Notes: a model not told the origin generated them from the sequence alone. Numbered from the stretch's first letter, positions 1-8,783 are shown. The stretch is DNA of 64,000 nucleotides from Allobosea sp. Root483D1 (GCF_001429505.1 NZ_LMJW01000001.1:236259-300258), one strand, 5' to 3'. A program made the numbers and translations.

Positions 1-940
1 TCATGCCATAGATGCCGGCGACCGCCGTCGGCACCGCGAGAATGGCCGCCCAGGAGGCGAGCCGCTTGGTTATGGAGTTCTCCAGGCTCTGGCCGACGAG
101 CAGGCTCGCCTCGAAGGCGAAGGCGAGCACCTCGCGCAGGCTGTCGATCTTCTCCTGCACGGTGCGGATATGGTCGGTCACGTCGCGGAACATCGCGGCG
201 AGCGTCGGGCGCACCTGCGGCACGCTGCCATTGGTCAGGCGCTGGCAGACCTCGACGAGCGGGCCGACCGCATTGCGCAGGCGTAAAAGGTCGCGCCTGA
301 GCATGTAGAGCCGCTCGATATCGGCGCGCGCCATCGGCTTGGCGAGGACCTTGTCCTCGATCTGCTCGACCTCGTCATGGATCGATTCGAGCACCGGCAT
401 GTAGTTGTCGACGATGAAATCGAGGATGGCATAGAGGATGAAGTCCTCGCCCTTGGCCAGCGAGGTCGGGCAGGTCTCCCAATGCTGCCGGACCGATGTG
501 TACGACGTCGAGGCGCCGTGCCGGACGCTGACGATATAGCCGTGCCCGATGAAGATGTGGGTCTCGCCGAAGGCGATGCGCTTGTCGATCATCTGCGCGG
601 TGCGGGCGACGACAAACAGGGCGTCGCCATATTGTTCGAGCTTGGGCCGCTGATGGGCGTTGGTCGCGTCCTCGACCGCCAGGGGATGCAGGTTGAACTG
701 CTGCTGCACGCATTTGAGCAGCGCCGCCTCGGGCTCGAGCAGCCCGATCCAGACGACATGGCCGTCCTTGCGGGACCACTCGCCGGCTTCCTCGATCGGG
801 ATGTCGGCGATGCGCACGCCATGGGCGTAGACGCTCGAGGCGACGACGCCGGCCTCATGGCGATGGCCCTGATCGACCGCGGGGTCGGCGGGCGCTTCCG
901 CCGCCGAGGACGCCGTGAACCTGACGTGTGCGACTGACAT
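1..940 (-). CDS. corA: CorA-family Mg2+/Co2+ transporter, partial (C-terminus beyond window)
   Basis: Inner-membrane divalent cation channel of the CorA family. 313 codons are visible. The reading frame runs off the left edge exactly at residues AGIYGM, whose next codon begins with A, which is the family's GMN signature at the end of TM1. The missing part therefore holds the Asn, the loop and TM2. The N-terminal soluble domain contains the typical stretch RHGASTSYTSVRQHWE followed by a long acidic/coiled-coil region (DEVEQIEDKVLAKP). The ATG at 940 was chosen because the protein reads MSVAHVRF from there and upstream sequence shows no better start. The other frames of this strand are Arg/Pro-rich shadows. 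CorA versus a ZntB-type relative cannot be fully separated without the C-terminus. Confidence 0.9.
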   Translation of the reverse strand, partial: MSVAHVRFTASSAAEAPADPAVDQGHRHEAGVVASSVYAHGVRIADIPIEEAGEWSRKDGHVVWIGLLEPEAALLKCVQQQFNLHPLAVEDATNAHQRPKLEQYGDALFVVARTAQMIDKRIAFGETHIFIGHGYIVSVRHGASTSYTSVRQHWETCPTSLAKGEDFILYAILDFIVDNYMPVLESIHDEVEQIEDKVLAKPMARADIERLYMLRRDLLRLRNAVGPLVEVCQRLTNGSVPQVRPTLAAMFRDVTDHIRTVQEKIDSLREVLAFAFEASLLVGQSLENSITKRLASWAAILAVPTAVAGIYGM

Positions 941-1070
941 GGGGTCACTCCACTGATCGCCAGCTCATCGGCAGGCTAGACCCAATCTGGCGGGGATGGG
1001 AACCATTTTTCGCAGTGCAGCTTCGCCGTGGCTTCGGCTTGCCGGGAAGCGCGTTCTCGCGGGAGCGTCC

Positions 1071-1862
1071 CTACCCCTTGTAGACCACGGGCCCGCGCCC
1101 TGCCGGAGCGCCTGTTCCGCCGAAGACGCCGATCAGCGGCAGGTTGCAGGCCGTGCCGAGCTCGCTCTCCAGCCCCATGATGGCGCGCTCGGCCCGGACC
1201 GCCTCGCGCGACGGCATCTCGACGACCAGATTGTCCAGCGAGAAGCGATAGCTCTTCAGCCTGAAGCGGGCGCGCTCGCAGACCCAGAGCATCAGCCCCT
1301 CGTTCTCGGCGACGCGCTGGGAGGCCGGATCGCGCTGTTCGGGCAGCACAAGCTGCGAGGCATCGAGGGCCCGCAGGCGCGCGCGGTCGGCATTGATGAC
1401 TCGCAGGGCGTTGGCGCGGAACTGGGCCAGCAGCAGCCGGTCGCCATTGGCGTCCTCGCTCAGCCGGTTGTAGCGCGATGCCTGCGAGGCGAAGGAGCCC
1501 GAAATCAGGGCGCGATGATAGGCGGCGACGTCGTTCGACTGGGCCTCGACCGGCAGGATGCGGGCATGGGCGAGCTTGGAGACTTCCCGGTCGAAATCGC
1601 TGCGCTCATGCGCGGGCAGGACGAGCCGCCAGGCGCGGGCCCGCAATTGCTCTTCGTCGTCGGTCAGGTGGAACCAGGACGAGGCCTCGCCGCGAAAGCG
1701 GGCGCTCCAGTCGCCGATGGCCGGCGCGATCTGGTCGGCGAAGATGTTGGGGCGGGGCCGGCCGAGATCGCCGGTGGTCGAGCAGCCAGCGAGGAGAAGA
1801 CAGGACAGGGCCGCGGTTGCGACCGAGTGGGATGCGAAAGAGTGGGAACCGGTTTTTCGCAT
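1071..1862 (-). CDS. Putative lipoprotein, unknown function
   Basis: 263-residue protein with a classic lipoprotein signal: basic N-terminus (MRKTGSHSF), hydrophobic run (ALSCLLLAGC) and a lipobox Cys followed by STTGD. It should be lipidated and membrane-anchored after cleavage at the LLAGC motif. The mature part is mostly helical and Arg/Leu/Ala rich, with one DDEEQLRARAW segment and a Cys in the WVCERARF region. No catalytic motif was recognised. A longer reading begins at a TTG at 1883, but the ATG at 1862 gives a normal signal peptide and is preferred. Similar unnamed lipoproteins occur in rhizobia (family memory, not checked). It stands alone on its strand. Confidence 0.75.
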   Translation of the reverse strand: MRKTGSHSFASHSVATAALSCLLLAGCSTTGDLGRPRPNIFADQIAPAIGDWSARFRGEASSWFHLTDDEEQLRARAWRLVLPAHERSDFDREVSKLAHARILPVEAQSNDVAAYHRALISGSFASQASRYNRLSEDANGDRLLLAQFRANALRVINADRARLRALDASQLVLPEQRDPASQRVAENEGLMLWVCERARFRLKSYRFSLDNLVVEMPSREAVRAERAIMGLESELGTACNLPLIGVFGGTGAPAGRGPVVYKG

Positions 1863-1936
1863 GAATCCCACTCGAACTCTCAAGGCCGGATCGTGGTTGC
1901 TCTGGATCGATCCAGATCATCGCGATCTGACGGCTC

Positions 1937-2137
1937 TCACCCCGGGCGCCTGCGCCGCGTCTCGCGTTCGCCGCGACCGGCGGGCCGCGGCCGACGTGGC
2001 GGCTTGCTCGCGGCCGGCTCGTGCTGGCGCTCGTAGCGCACGCCGGTGAAGAACAGGATTTGGCCGAACGGCCCCTCTGCCAGAGGAGCCTGGCTGGCGA
2101 AGCGCCTGCGCGGCGCGAAAGGAATGACGTCTGCCAT
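1937..2137 (-). CDS. Small conserved hypothetical protein (66 aa)
   Basis: Begins MADVIPFAPRRRF, followed by a conserved-looking core GQILFFTGVRYER and an Arg/Pro-rich disordered tail. The ATG at 2137 has a strong Shine-Dalgarno (AGGGAGG, 6 nt upstream), which decides it over the upstream in-frame start at 2206. Small proteins with the pattern M-A-[DE]-V-[IV]-P-F ... G-[EQ]-I-[LV]-F-F-[TP]-G-V-R are common in Hyphomicrobiales genomes, but I know of no assigned function. No membrane segment or signal peptide is seen. Confidence 0.65.
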   Translation of the reverse strand: MADVIPFAPRRRFASQAPLAEGPFGQILFFTGVRYERQHEPAASKPPRRPRPAGRGERETRRRRPG

Positions 2138-2316
2138 GATGCGCCTCCCTTGCTGGCGCCTGCACCCAATTCGCAAAAAACGCGGAAGCCCGGACAGCCT
2201 TTGCACAAACTGCGCCGCTCATCCTCAAGACCATCAAGGGCCATCATGGTTAACGCCGTGCTAACGCATCGGGGATAAATTTCTGAAAAATGCACTCCGC
2301 CTGATGAGAATCGCCC

Positions 2317-3444
2317 ATGCCGTCCCGCATCGCCGCAGACCTTGCCGAACTCGCCAGGCTGGCCAGCGATGGCGGGCTCGACCTGCGCCAGGTCGCCCTG
2401 CGGGTGAAGACCGATCTGCTTCTGGCGACGCCGAGCCCCTCGCATGAGGACATGGAGGCCTTCCGCGCCATGGCGGAGGCCCTGGTCCCGGTGATCGACG
2501 AGACGACGGCGACGATTCTCGCGCGCAAGCTCGCGAACTGGCCGCATGCCCCGCGCGAGGTGCTCGCAGACTTGCGCGCCCGCGGGGGCGAAGTCCTGGC
2601 CGCCCTGATCAGCCATGGCATGCCGCTCGGCGCGACGGAGATCGAGGAGATCGCGGCCGAAGGAGAGGATGAAGCGCGACTTGCCCTCGCCGGCCGGCAT
2701 GACCTCACCGGCAGCGCCAGCATCGCGCTCGCCGGCTGCAACGACATTAAGATCGACGCGGCGCTGGCTGCGAATGCGGCGGCGCCGCTGCCGCACGCCG
2801 CGCTCGACCTGCTGCTGCCGCGCGCGGTCCAGAGGCCCGCCCTCGGCGCGAGCCTGCTGGCGCGGTCCGACCTGCCGGTGTCGGAGCTGACGCCGCTCTT
2901 CCTGCAGGCCAGCCTGGAAAAGCGTCTCGCCATGATCGATGCGGCCAAGGCGCATGAGGCGCTGGCGCCTTCGCCGCGACCAACGACGCTCGACGGCGAC
3001 CAGATCTCCGGCCTGGTCGCGACGGCCCTTTCCGACCGGCAAGGCGCCTTCGCGGCACTGGCGGGTGCCTTCGGCGGCGATGCCCGCCTCGCCACGGCGA
3101 TGGCGAACGATCCGTCGCGCCAGCTCGCGGCGCTGGCGCTGATCGGCTGCGGGGCGAGCCCGGAGGATGCGACGCGCTTCCTGATCGGGCTCGGCGACGA
3201 CGCGGCCCGCTCGGTCGAGCGCATCTTCGCTTTAGTCGAACTGATGCGCTCGCTGCAGCCGGCGGTGGCGCGGCGACTGGCGCAGCAGATCGGCGGGATC
3301 GCGCCGCGCAGCAGCCGTCCGGGCACGCTGCAGCCCGCCATGGACCCGAGCGGCACGCCGGCTCGCCCCGGCGCCGAGCGGGCGCCAATGCGCGGCATCG
3401 TCCAGGAGGTCAGGCGCAGACTCGGCGGCGGCAGCAGCGACTGA
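2317..3444 (+). CDS. DUF2336 domain-containing protein
   Basis: 375-residue all-helical, Ala/Leu-rich protein matching the DUF2336 family, which is frequent in alphaproteobacteria and has no settled biochemical role. It is built from HEAT-like helical repeats (for example the segments around residues 60-90 and 100-140 with ILARKLANWP and VLAALISHGM). The C-terminal 50 residues are Pro/Arg-rich and probably disordered. No signal peptide or membrane helix is present, so it is cytoplasmic. It is convergent with the DUF1491 gene, whose stop lies 3 bp beyond this one. Confidence 0.8.
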   Translation: MPSRIAADLAELARLASDGGLDLRQVALRVKTDLLLATPSPSHEDMEAFRAMAEALVPVIDETTATILARKLANWPHAPREVLADLRARGGEVLAALISHGMPLGATEIEEIAAEGEDEARLALAGRHDLTGSASIALAGCNDIKIDAALAANAAAPLPHAALDLLLPRAVQRPALGASLLARSDLPVSELTPLFLQASLEKRLAMIDAAKAHEALAPSPRPTTLDGDQISGLVATALSDRQGAFAALAGAFGGDARLATAMANDPSRQLAALALIGCGASPEDATRFLIGLGDDAARSVERIFALVELMRSLQPAVARRLAQQIGGIAPRSSRPGTLQPAMDPSGTPARPGAERAPMRGIVQEVRRRLGGGSSD

Positions 3445-3447
3445 GAG

Positions 3448-3783
3448 CTAGCTCTCGACGACGTCCAGGCTGGGATCGCCGGCGCGGTTCTCGATCTCGA
3501 CCAGCCAGAGATCGCTGTCGAAGCGGACCTCGCGTTCGACCCGGTCCTCGATCGCGAGCGGATCGGCGTCGAGTACGAGCTGGAAGCGCCGCTCGCCGGT
3601 CTCGTCGGCCAGCGCCTGCGGCGCCGGGCCGTAGAGCGCGGCGGTGCCGTCGAGGCGATCGAGCTTGACGAAGATGGCGCCGGCCTCGCGTGCGCCACGC
3701 CGGCGCAGCACCGCGACGAGCCCGTCATGCGCGGTCCGGCGCAGATAGGCCGAAACCCAGAAATCGCTGGTCAGGCGCGGCAA
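3448..3783 (-). CDS. DUF1491 family protein
   Basis: 111 residues with the DUF1491 hallmarks: N-terminal FWVSAYLRR, then GAIFVKLDRLDGTAALYGPAP and a C-terminal acidic end with DLWLVEIENR. This small cytoplasmic family is restricted mainly to alphaproteobacteria, and its function is unknown. It is the last gene of a leftward run (histidine kinase at 6241, proline-rich membrane protein at 4351, then this gene), spaced 18 and 25 bp apart, so co-transcription is likely. Confidence 0.85.
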   Translation of the reverse strand: MPRLTSDFWVSAYLRRTAHDGLVAVLRRRGAREAGAIFVKLDRLDGTAALYGPAPQALADETGERRFQLVLDADPLAIEDRVEREVRFDSDLWLVEIENRAGDPSLDVVES

Positions 3784-3808
3784 GGTCAGCGCTTGCGTGG
3801 CGCGGGCT

Positions 3809-4351
3809 TCAACGCCGCACTCCGCGGATATCCGCCGGGGGGCGAATGTCGGAACCGTTGATCAGGTCAGCGATCGGATCGCGCGCCGCCGGCGGGGCAG
3901 CCGGAGCCGGGCGGGCCGGAGCCGCCTGCGCCTGGCGCGGCTGTGCAGGCGCGACCGGAGCCGGCGGGCGCGGCGCGGTGTCACGGGCAGCCGGCGCCAG
4001 CGTGCCGGGGCGCGACGGCGGCATGACCGCCTGCTGGGCGGCCGAATTCGCTGGCTCGGCGACCACCGGGGTCTCGGCCCGGCGCGGCTCGGCCGTCCGC
4101 GCTGCCGATTGCGACGGCGGCGACAGCATCGGCGCCGGATGGCGGCCCTTCTGGAACAGCACGGCGTTCAGCACGATCAGCACCGACACGGCCGCGAAGA
4201 GCAGCACGAGGAGGCCGCGGCCCGGCCGGCGGGTGAGCCAGCGCAGCATCCGAGCCGGCATGGACGGTGCGGCGCGTCGGCCGGCAGGGCGGCGCACGGG
4301 CATAGACAGCGTCGCATCGGAACGGGCACGGGCGGCGAGCGTAGCTGACAT
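3809..4351 (-). CDS. Single-pass membrane protein with Pro/Ala-rich periplasmic tail
   Basis: 180 residues: a basic cytoplasmic N-terminus (about 1-45), one strong transmembrane helix (about 46-66, LLVLLFAAVSVLIVLNAVLF), then a long low-complexity Pro/Ala/Arg region ending DPIADLINGSDI ... GVRR. From memory, homologues at this position (between a PAS kinase and DUF1491) often continue into a peptidoglycan-binding domain. Here the frame stops immediately after the DPIADLI stretch and no such domain is found in any frame before the DUF1491 start. The tail may therefore be a degenerate remnant or a naturally short form. Function is not assigned. Confidence 0.6.
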   Translation of the reverse strand: MSATLAARARSDATLSMPVRRPAGRRAAPSMPARMLRWLTRRPGRGLLVLLFAAVSVLIVLNAVLFQKGRHPAPMLSPPSQSAARTAEPRRAETPVVAEPANSAAQQAVMPPSRPGTLAPAARDTAPRPPAPVAPAQPRQAQAAPARPAPAAPPAARDPIADLINGSDIRPPADIRGVRR

Positions 4352-4369
4352 GGGTCTTGAACTCTCGGG

Positions 4370-6241
4370 TCAGGCGGTCAGGCGAACGGGTTGCTTGGTC
4401 TCGAGGCCGCGGCGCGGGGCGCGGGCAAAGGTCGCGATGCGGGCCGGCTCGCTCGAGGCGGCGACGCCGCCGATCGGCAGACGGACGCCGACGCGGGTGC
4501 CGACACCGGGCGCGCTCTCGATGGTGAGCGTGCCGCCATGCAGGCCGACCAGCCCGCGCACCACCGATAGGCCGAGCCCGGTTCCGTCATGGGCGCGATC
4601 ATAGGACGACTTGGCCTGGAAGAAGGGATCGCCCAGCCGCGGCAGATCGGCGGCGGCGATGCCGATGCCGGTATCGGAGACCGACAGGTCGATCATCCCG
4701 CCATCACGCACCAGAGCGAGCATGACGCGCCCGCCCGGCGGCGTGAACTTGATCGCGTTCGAGAGCAGGTTAAGCATGACCTGCTTCAGCGCGCGCCGGT
4801 CGCCGAGCAGCTGCGGCAGATCCGGACCGACGATGCGTTCGAGTGCGACCGTGCCGCTGCTGGCCTTGAGCGCGACGACGTTGCAGCAATCCTCGGCAAG
4901 CTCGGCCAGGTCGAGCGGGTCCTGCTCGATCGTCATCGCCCCGCTCTCGATCTTCGAGACGTCGAGCAGCGTGTTGACCACATCGAGCAGATGATGGCCG
5001 GAATCATGGATGATCCTGGCGTATTCCTGGCGCTGCGCCGGGCTGAAGGAGGTCCCGAGCTCGCCGCTCAGCATCTCGGAGAAGCCGATGATCGCGTTGA
5101 GCGGCGTGCGCAGCTCATGGCTGACCGTCGCCAGGAACTGGCCCTTGACGTCGCTCGCCTTGACCGCCTCGACGCGGCCGCGCTCGCGCTCCTCGTCGAT
5201 CGCGTGCCGGTCGGTGACGTCGCGGCTGACGCAGACGACGGCTGCGCCGGCGCGCGGGCCGGTCTGCTCGATGCGCCGGGCGCTGAGATCGAGCCAGCGT
5301 ACCACCGGGCTCGCGCTGGCGTGGCCATCGGCGCCCGCCGGAACGAAGAGGACGCGGAAGCAGGCGCTGGCCCGGCCGCCGCCATGCGCGGCATCGCTCA
5401 ACGCCTTGAGAAAGAGCGGCCTGTCGGCGATGTGGACGCGCTCGAACAGCCCCCGGCCGAAAAGCTGGGCCGGCTCGGCCCCGGTCAGGCCGCGAGCGGC
5501 CTCGTTGGCGAAGACGACGGAACCGGCCGCGTCATGCCAGGTGACGAGATCGCCGACATGCTCGAGCATCAACTGGGCCCGCGCATCGGAGGCGCGGTGC
5601 TCGCGCAATTCGTCGTCGCGGCGATAGAGGAAGCCGATCGTGATCAGCGCGGCATGCAGGATCGCGACCGCCGCGAATGCCGGCATCGCCTGCCAGGTCC
5701 ATGACGCCGGCTCCAGGATCGCGCCCGTTCCCTGCAGGGCGACGACAGCGCCAAGACCGATCACCGCGAGCGCGCTGGCGCGCGCCACATAAGGCCGCGA
5801 GCCGAAAAACATCGCCTCGGCCGGGACCGCGGCAAGCCAGATGAGCAGCGGCGAAGACGCCCCACCGGTCAGGCAGGCGAGCGTGGTGATCAGCAAGGTC
5901 AGGGCAGCGCCGGAAATGCAGTGCGCGAGATCGAGCCGGCCGGTGCGGGAGAGCAGGAACACCGCGAGCAGCGGCAATGTCAGCGCGACGAGCACGAGCA
6001 GTTCGAGCGCACCGATGCGGCCGCGCCAGGCAATATAGGCCGGCATCAGGCTGAGCGCCGCGATCGAAGCGGCGAGCCTGCTCAGCATGAAGCGCTCATG
6101 ACGCATGCGCTCGAGCGAGTCGGCCAGCGCCGATGGATGGACCATCGCCGCGACCTGCGCCCTCACCGCCGTCATCAAACTGGAAAACCGCAAACGCGCA
6201 CCTCTGCCGGCCTCGGCGCTTTCGCCTCGCCTTGTTGTCAC
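4370..6241 (-). CDS. PAS domain sensor histidine kinase, membrane-bound
   Basis: 623 residues. About 6-7 hydrophobic helices lie between residues 50 and 205, followed by a PAS domain (about 225-345, with ITWHDAAGSVVFANEAA-like sequence). The HisKA domain has H-box SHELRTPLNAI (His375), and the HATPase has the N-box LNLLSNAIKF, G1 DTGIGI and G2 GTGLGL. It autophosphorylates on His375. Membrane topology plus H-box sequence places it near PleC/DivJ-type kinases of alphaproteobacteria. No response regulator lies next to it, which is typical of that group. The start at 6241 is a GTG; later ATG codons at the MTAVRAQ or MVHPSA residues are alternatives. It leads the run with the Pro-rich protein and DUF1491. 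Confidence 0.85.
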   Translation of the reverse strand: MTTRRGESAEAGRGARLRFSSLMTAVRAQVAAMVHPSALADSLERMRHERFMLSRLAASIAALSLMPAYIAWRGRIGALELLVLVALTLPLLAVFLLSRTGRLDLAHCISGAALTLLITTLACLTGGASSPLLIWLAAVPAEAMFFGSRPYVARASALAVIGLGAVVALQGTGAILEPASWTWQAMPAFAAVAILHAALITIGFLYRRDDELREHRASDARAQLMLEHVGDLVTWHDAAGSVVFANEAARGLTGAEPAQLFGRGLFERVHIADRPLFLKALSDAAHGGGRASACFRVLFVPAGADGHASASPVVRWLDLSARRIEQTGPRAGAAVVCVSRDVTDRHAIDEERERGRVEAVKASDVKGQFLATVSHELRTPLNAIIGFSEMLSGELGTSFSPAQRQEYARIIHDSGHHLLDVVNTLLDVSKIESGAMTIEQDPLDLAELAEDCCNVVALKASSGTVALERIVGPDLPQLLGDRRALKQVMLNLLSNAIKFTPPGGRVMLALVRDGGMIDLSVSDTGIGIAAADLPRLGDPFFQAKSSYDRAHDGTGLGLSVVRGLVGLHGGTLTIESAPGVGTRVGVRLPIGGVAASSEPARIATFARAPRRGLETKQPVRLTA

Positions 6242-6525
6242 GATCCTCGCGGCTGCCGTTTAAGCGGGGCTTAAAGCGACGAGATCCGAAAATGGGCACC
6301 TCCTCGGTGCATGGCAAAATAACTCTTGTTTTTCAATAAATTGCACCGACCGCGGCGCTCTGCGCCAAGCCAAGTGGTTGTTGGCAGCAAGGTGAATGGA
6401 AGCTGAAGACGATGCGCCGTCTTTGATTCAAATCGAGGCTTTCCGCGACACGCGATCTTTCGACCCACGCGCTATCGTCACGTCATTCACGGGCTGGGGA
6501 GCCTGGAACCGGACGGGGACGACAG
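6242..6525. other. Divergent intergenic region
   Basis: 284 bp between the leftward kinase and a rightward small gene. It contains a less GC-rich stretch around 6310-6345 (ATAACTCTTGTTTTTCAATAA) that may hold promoters for one or both sides. No RNA gene, repeat or convincing ORF was seen. Confidence 0.4.
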
Positions 6526-6807
6526 ATGGCCTATCTTCTGCGCAGCCTGGCGATCGTCGGCGTGATCGCGCTGAACTCGCCCGTGCATGGCACGAAGAGC
6601 GAGCCCGATCCGCTCGCGGTCGATGCCAAGGCGGCGATCGCGATCCTCGCCAAGATCGACCCCAAGGCGGCGCTGCAAGGCGCGACCAGCCTGCGCGAGG
6701 CCGCCGAGGTCCTGGCCGGACTGGAGCCCGAGACCCGCGCCCGGGTCCTTGCCCTGGCGGCAAGTGCTGCAACCCGTGCCACCGAAAGCCAGCCGCGACA
6801 GCGCTGA
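6526..6807 (+). CDS. Small exported hypothetical protein (93 aa)
   Basis: Starts MAYLLRSLAIVGVIALNSPVHG, a short hydrophobic N-terminus that could be a signal peptide or anchor. A helical Ala/Asp/Lys-rich body follows (DPLAVDAKAAIAILAKIDPKAAL) with a short disordered end. No recognised domain. It sits 91 bp upstream of the SufE-like gene on the same strand. Codon use looks like that of real genes here (third positions strongly G/C), and the other frames read as Arg-rich shadows. Confidence 0.55.
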   Translation: MAYLLRSLAIVGVIALNSPVHGTKSEPDPLAVDAKAAIAILAKIDPKAALQGATSLREAAEVLAGLEPETRARVLALAASAATRATESQPRQR

Positions 6808-6898
6808 GACTTGACCTCTCCGCGCGGGAGGCCGAAGACGCTCGCCATCGCCGCCGCCCGTCAGCGGCGGGATGAGCCGGAGGCCGACTGCGGAGTCC

Positions 6899-7324
6899 AT
6901 GAGCGAGAGCCTCGACGAGATCGTCGCCAATTTCGAGCTGCTCGACGACTGGGACGATCGCTACCGCTATCTGATCGAACTCGGCCGCACGCTCGCGCCC
7001 CTGCCCGAGGCGGCGCATAACGACGCCAACAAGGTGCGCGGCTGCGCCAGCCAGGTCTGGCTCGAGACCCGCGCCGAGGGCGGCCCCGGCGAAACCACGC
7101 GCCTGTTCTTCCACGGCGACAGCGACGCTCATATCGTGCGCGGGCTGGTCGCGCTCGCCATCGCCATCCATTCCGGCCATACGGCGCAGGAGATCCTGAC
7201 GACCGACGCCTTCGCGATCTACGAGCGGCTCGGCTTGGCGGCCCATCTGACGCCGCAACGCTCGAACGGCGTGCGCGCCATGATGGAGCGGATCAAGAAC
7301 GACGCCCGCGCCGCGCTCGCCTAA
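6899..7324 (+). CDS. sufE: SufE-family cysteine desulfuration protein
   Basis: 141 residues. SufE proteins accept sulfur from a cysteine desulfurase (SufS/IscS-like) for Fe-S cluster assembly. Visible hallmarks are NFELLDDWDDRYRYLIELG at the N-terminus and the catalytic loop NKVRGCASQVWL with the acceptor Cys49, followed by a SufE core ending in RSNGVRAMMERIK. The ATG at 6899 aligns with the usual SufE N-terminus; an upstream in-frame ATG at 6872 would add 9 residues. No suf operon is nearby, as in many rhizobia where this gene is orphan. Its 3' end overlaps the convergent DUF6456 gene by 4 bp. Confidence 0.9.
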   Translation: MSESLDEIVANFELLDDWDDRYRYLIELGRTLAPLPEAAHNDANKVRGCASQVWLETRAEGGPGETTRLFFHGDSDAHIVRGLVALAIAIHSGHTAQEILTTDAFAIYERLGLAAHLTPQRSNGVRAMMERIKNDARAALA

Positions 7325-8127
7325 TCCGGACGTTCCGACTGTGGAATCGACGGGCGCGCATCGGGCGCGCGCCAGGCGGATCGGCCTGCTGGCAGACACT
7401 GCTTCCCACCCAGCCCGTAGTGCTCGACAAGCGCCGCCAGTGCGAGCCGGAGCACGACCTTGGCCGAACGCGCCGGCCATCTGCGCTCGCGCTCGATCAG
7501 GTCGAGTCCTTTGAGGAAGCCGCAGACATCGATCGCCAGGCCCGATAGTTCGGGGCCGAGACGTTTGCAGGCGAGGCGCACGCGCTGGCGCGCCGCCAGG
7601 CTGGCATCGGAGGCTTCGGCCGGCCCGCGCATCGCAGCGTGGGTGCCGGCAGCGAGGGCGGCATCCCAGTTAACCGTCGTCCGCGGCAGCATCTGCGCCA
7701 GCGTCAGATCGGCGCGGAAGCGCTCGCCGGCGGCGAACTCGACGGCAGAGATCTGTGGCGCCCCGTCCTTGCCCGGGCGACGATGGAGCCAGAGCAGTGG
7801 GCTTTCGCGCTCATCAAGCACGACCTGCTGGGCCTCGCCAGCGACCATGACCGTCGTCGTCGCGCGCGGCCTTTCGGCCTCGGTCTCGGCAAGACCCAGC
7901 CGCCGCTTGCCCCTTTCCATGAACCATGCGGCGAAACCGGCAGCGACCATCGCATCCGCTTCGCCGGCGGGGACATAGCCTGCCCCGAGCGTGGCACCTC
8001 CGGCACCGCGACGGTAGAGCGCGATCCGGCCACAGCCGAGCGGCGAGTCGACCGCATAGGCGCCGGGTTCGCTCAGATGTCGCAGCAGGCGGGACGACGA
8101 TTGGGGGCGCTCGTCACCGACGCTCAT
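7321..8127 (-). CDS. DUF6456 domain-containing protein
   Basis: 268 residues, cytoplasmic. The central block ESPLLWLHRRPGKDG ... ISAVEFAAGERFRADLTLAQM ... VNWDAAL is the DUF6456 signature. It is followed by a helical region with a possible HTH-like arrangement (LAARQRVRLACKRLGPELSGLAIDVCGFLKGL). The family is alphaproteobacterial and uncharacterised. Its start codon overlaps the stop of the upstream DnaA-type HTH gene by 4 bp, so the two are translationally coupled and probably act together. A DNA-binding or transcriptional role is plausible but only inferred. Confidence 0.8.
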   Translation of the reverse strand: MSVGDERPQSSSRLLRHLSEPGAYAVDSPLGCGRIALYRRGAGGATLGAGYVPAGEADAMVAAGFAAWFMERGKRRLGLAETEAERPRATTTVMVAGEAQQVVLDERESPLLWLHRRPGKDGAPQISAVEFAAGERFRADLTLAQMLPRTTVNWDAALAAGTHAAMRGPAEASDASLAARQRVRLACKRLGPELSGLAIDVCGFLKGLDLIERERRWPARSAKVVLRLALAALVEHYGLGGKQCLPAGRSAWRAPDARPSIPQSERPD

Positions 8128-8504
8128 CGTGCAGCCTCCGGCCCGAAGCCGAGTTGCAAGCCGAACGCCAGATGCGCCAGACCGGTCTCCAGTGCCGAGA
8201 CGGCGAGGTCGAAGGCCGGCTGCTCGCGCCGATCCTCGACCAGGGCGCAGGCGTGACGCACGGTCGTGCGGTCACGCTCGAAGCAAGCGCCGACCTCCGT
8301 CAGCGTCAAGCCGAAGCCGACATGCGTCAGATACATCGCAAGCTGGCGGGCGAAGGCGATCCTGCGGGGTCCGCGGCCGGTACGCAGGGCTCCGGCCGGC
8401 AATTGCAGTGCGCCGCAGACGGCCGCCTCGGCGAGCCGCGCCGGAGCGCTCCACGGCATCGAATCTGACCGCTTGGCGATCAGTATGTTCATGATATGTT
8501 CCAT
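8124..8504 (-). CDS. DnaA C-terminal-type helix-turn-helix protein
   Basis: About 126 residues. The segment AFARQLAMYLTHVGFGLTLTEVGACFERDRTTVRHACALVEDRRE is a DnaA domain IV-type HTH: ARQLAMYL helix, then LTEVGACF, then the DNA-contact motif RDRTTVRHA. There is no AAA+ ATPase domain, so this is not an initiator but a stand-alone DNA-binding protein. Three in-frame starts exist (8513, 8504, 8492). The ATG at 8504 is favoured because GGAGG at 8516-8520 lies 11 nt upstream, whereas at 8513 the spacing is only 2 nt. It is coupled by a 4-bp overlap to the DUF6456 gene. Confidence 0.75.
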   Translation of the reverse strand: MEHIMNILIAKRSDSMPWSAPARLAEAAVCGALQLPAGALRTGRGPRRIAFARQLAMYLTHVGFGLTLTEVGACFERDRTTVRHACALVEDRREQPAFDLAVSALETGLAHLAFGLQLGFGPEAAR

Positions 8505-8714
8505 TGCGAGCATCGCCTCCGCGAACTCAACCGCGATGCTTAAAGGTATATATTCCTATGTCATCTCGCTGCAAGCGCAGAAGCGGCCGTCCCGACAGGC
8601 TCCTGACAGTTTCCGGTTCCGGCCGGCGGGCCTGGAGCGGCGACGAACTCACCAGCGCGACGACTTGCTGGACGGCGCACCCTCCAGTCCCGCGCCGTGA
8701 AAAGAAGCGATCCC

Positions 8715-8747
8715 AAAGAAAAAGCCGCCGGGCGAACCGGCGGCTTC
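8715..8747 (-). terminator. Rho-independent terminator after mucR
   Basis: Perfect 9-bp stem (AGCCGCCGG at 8724-8732 and CCGGCGGCT at 8738-8746) with a GCGAA loop. On the minus strand it is followed by TTTTTCTTT. It lies 37 bp past the mucR stop. Confidence 0.85.
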
Positions 8748-8783
8748 ACTGCATGGGCTATGATGCAGCTTGGTCGGGATAGA

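Noticed and set aside
2250..3728. Long minus-strand ORF (492 aa) opposite DUF2336
   Set aside because: Ser/Arg/Ala-rich shadow of the DUF2336 and DUF1491 genes, with no domain or ribosome-binding site.
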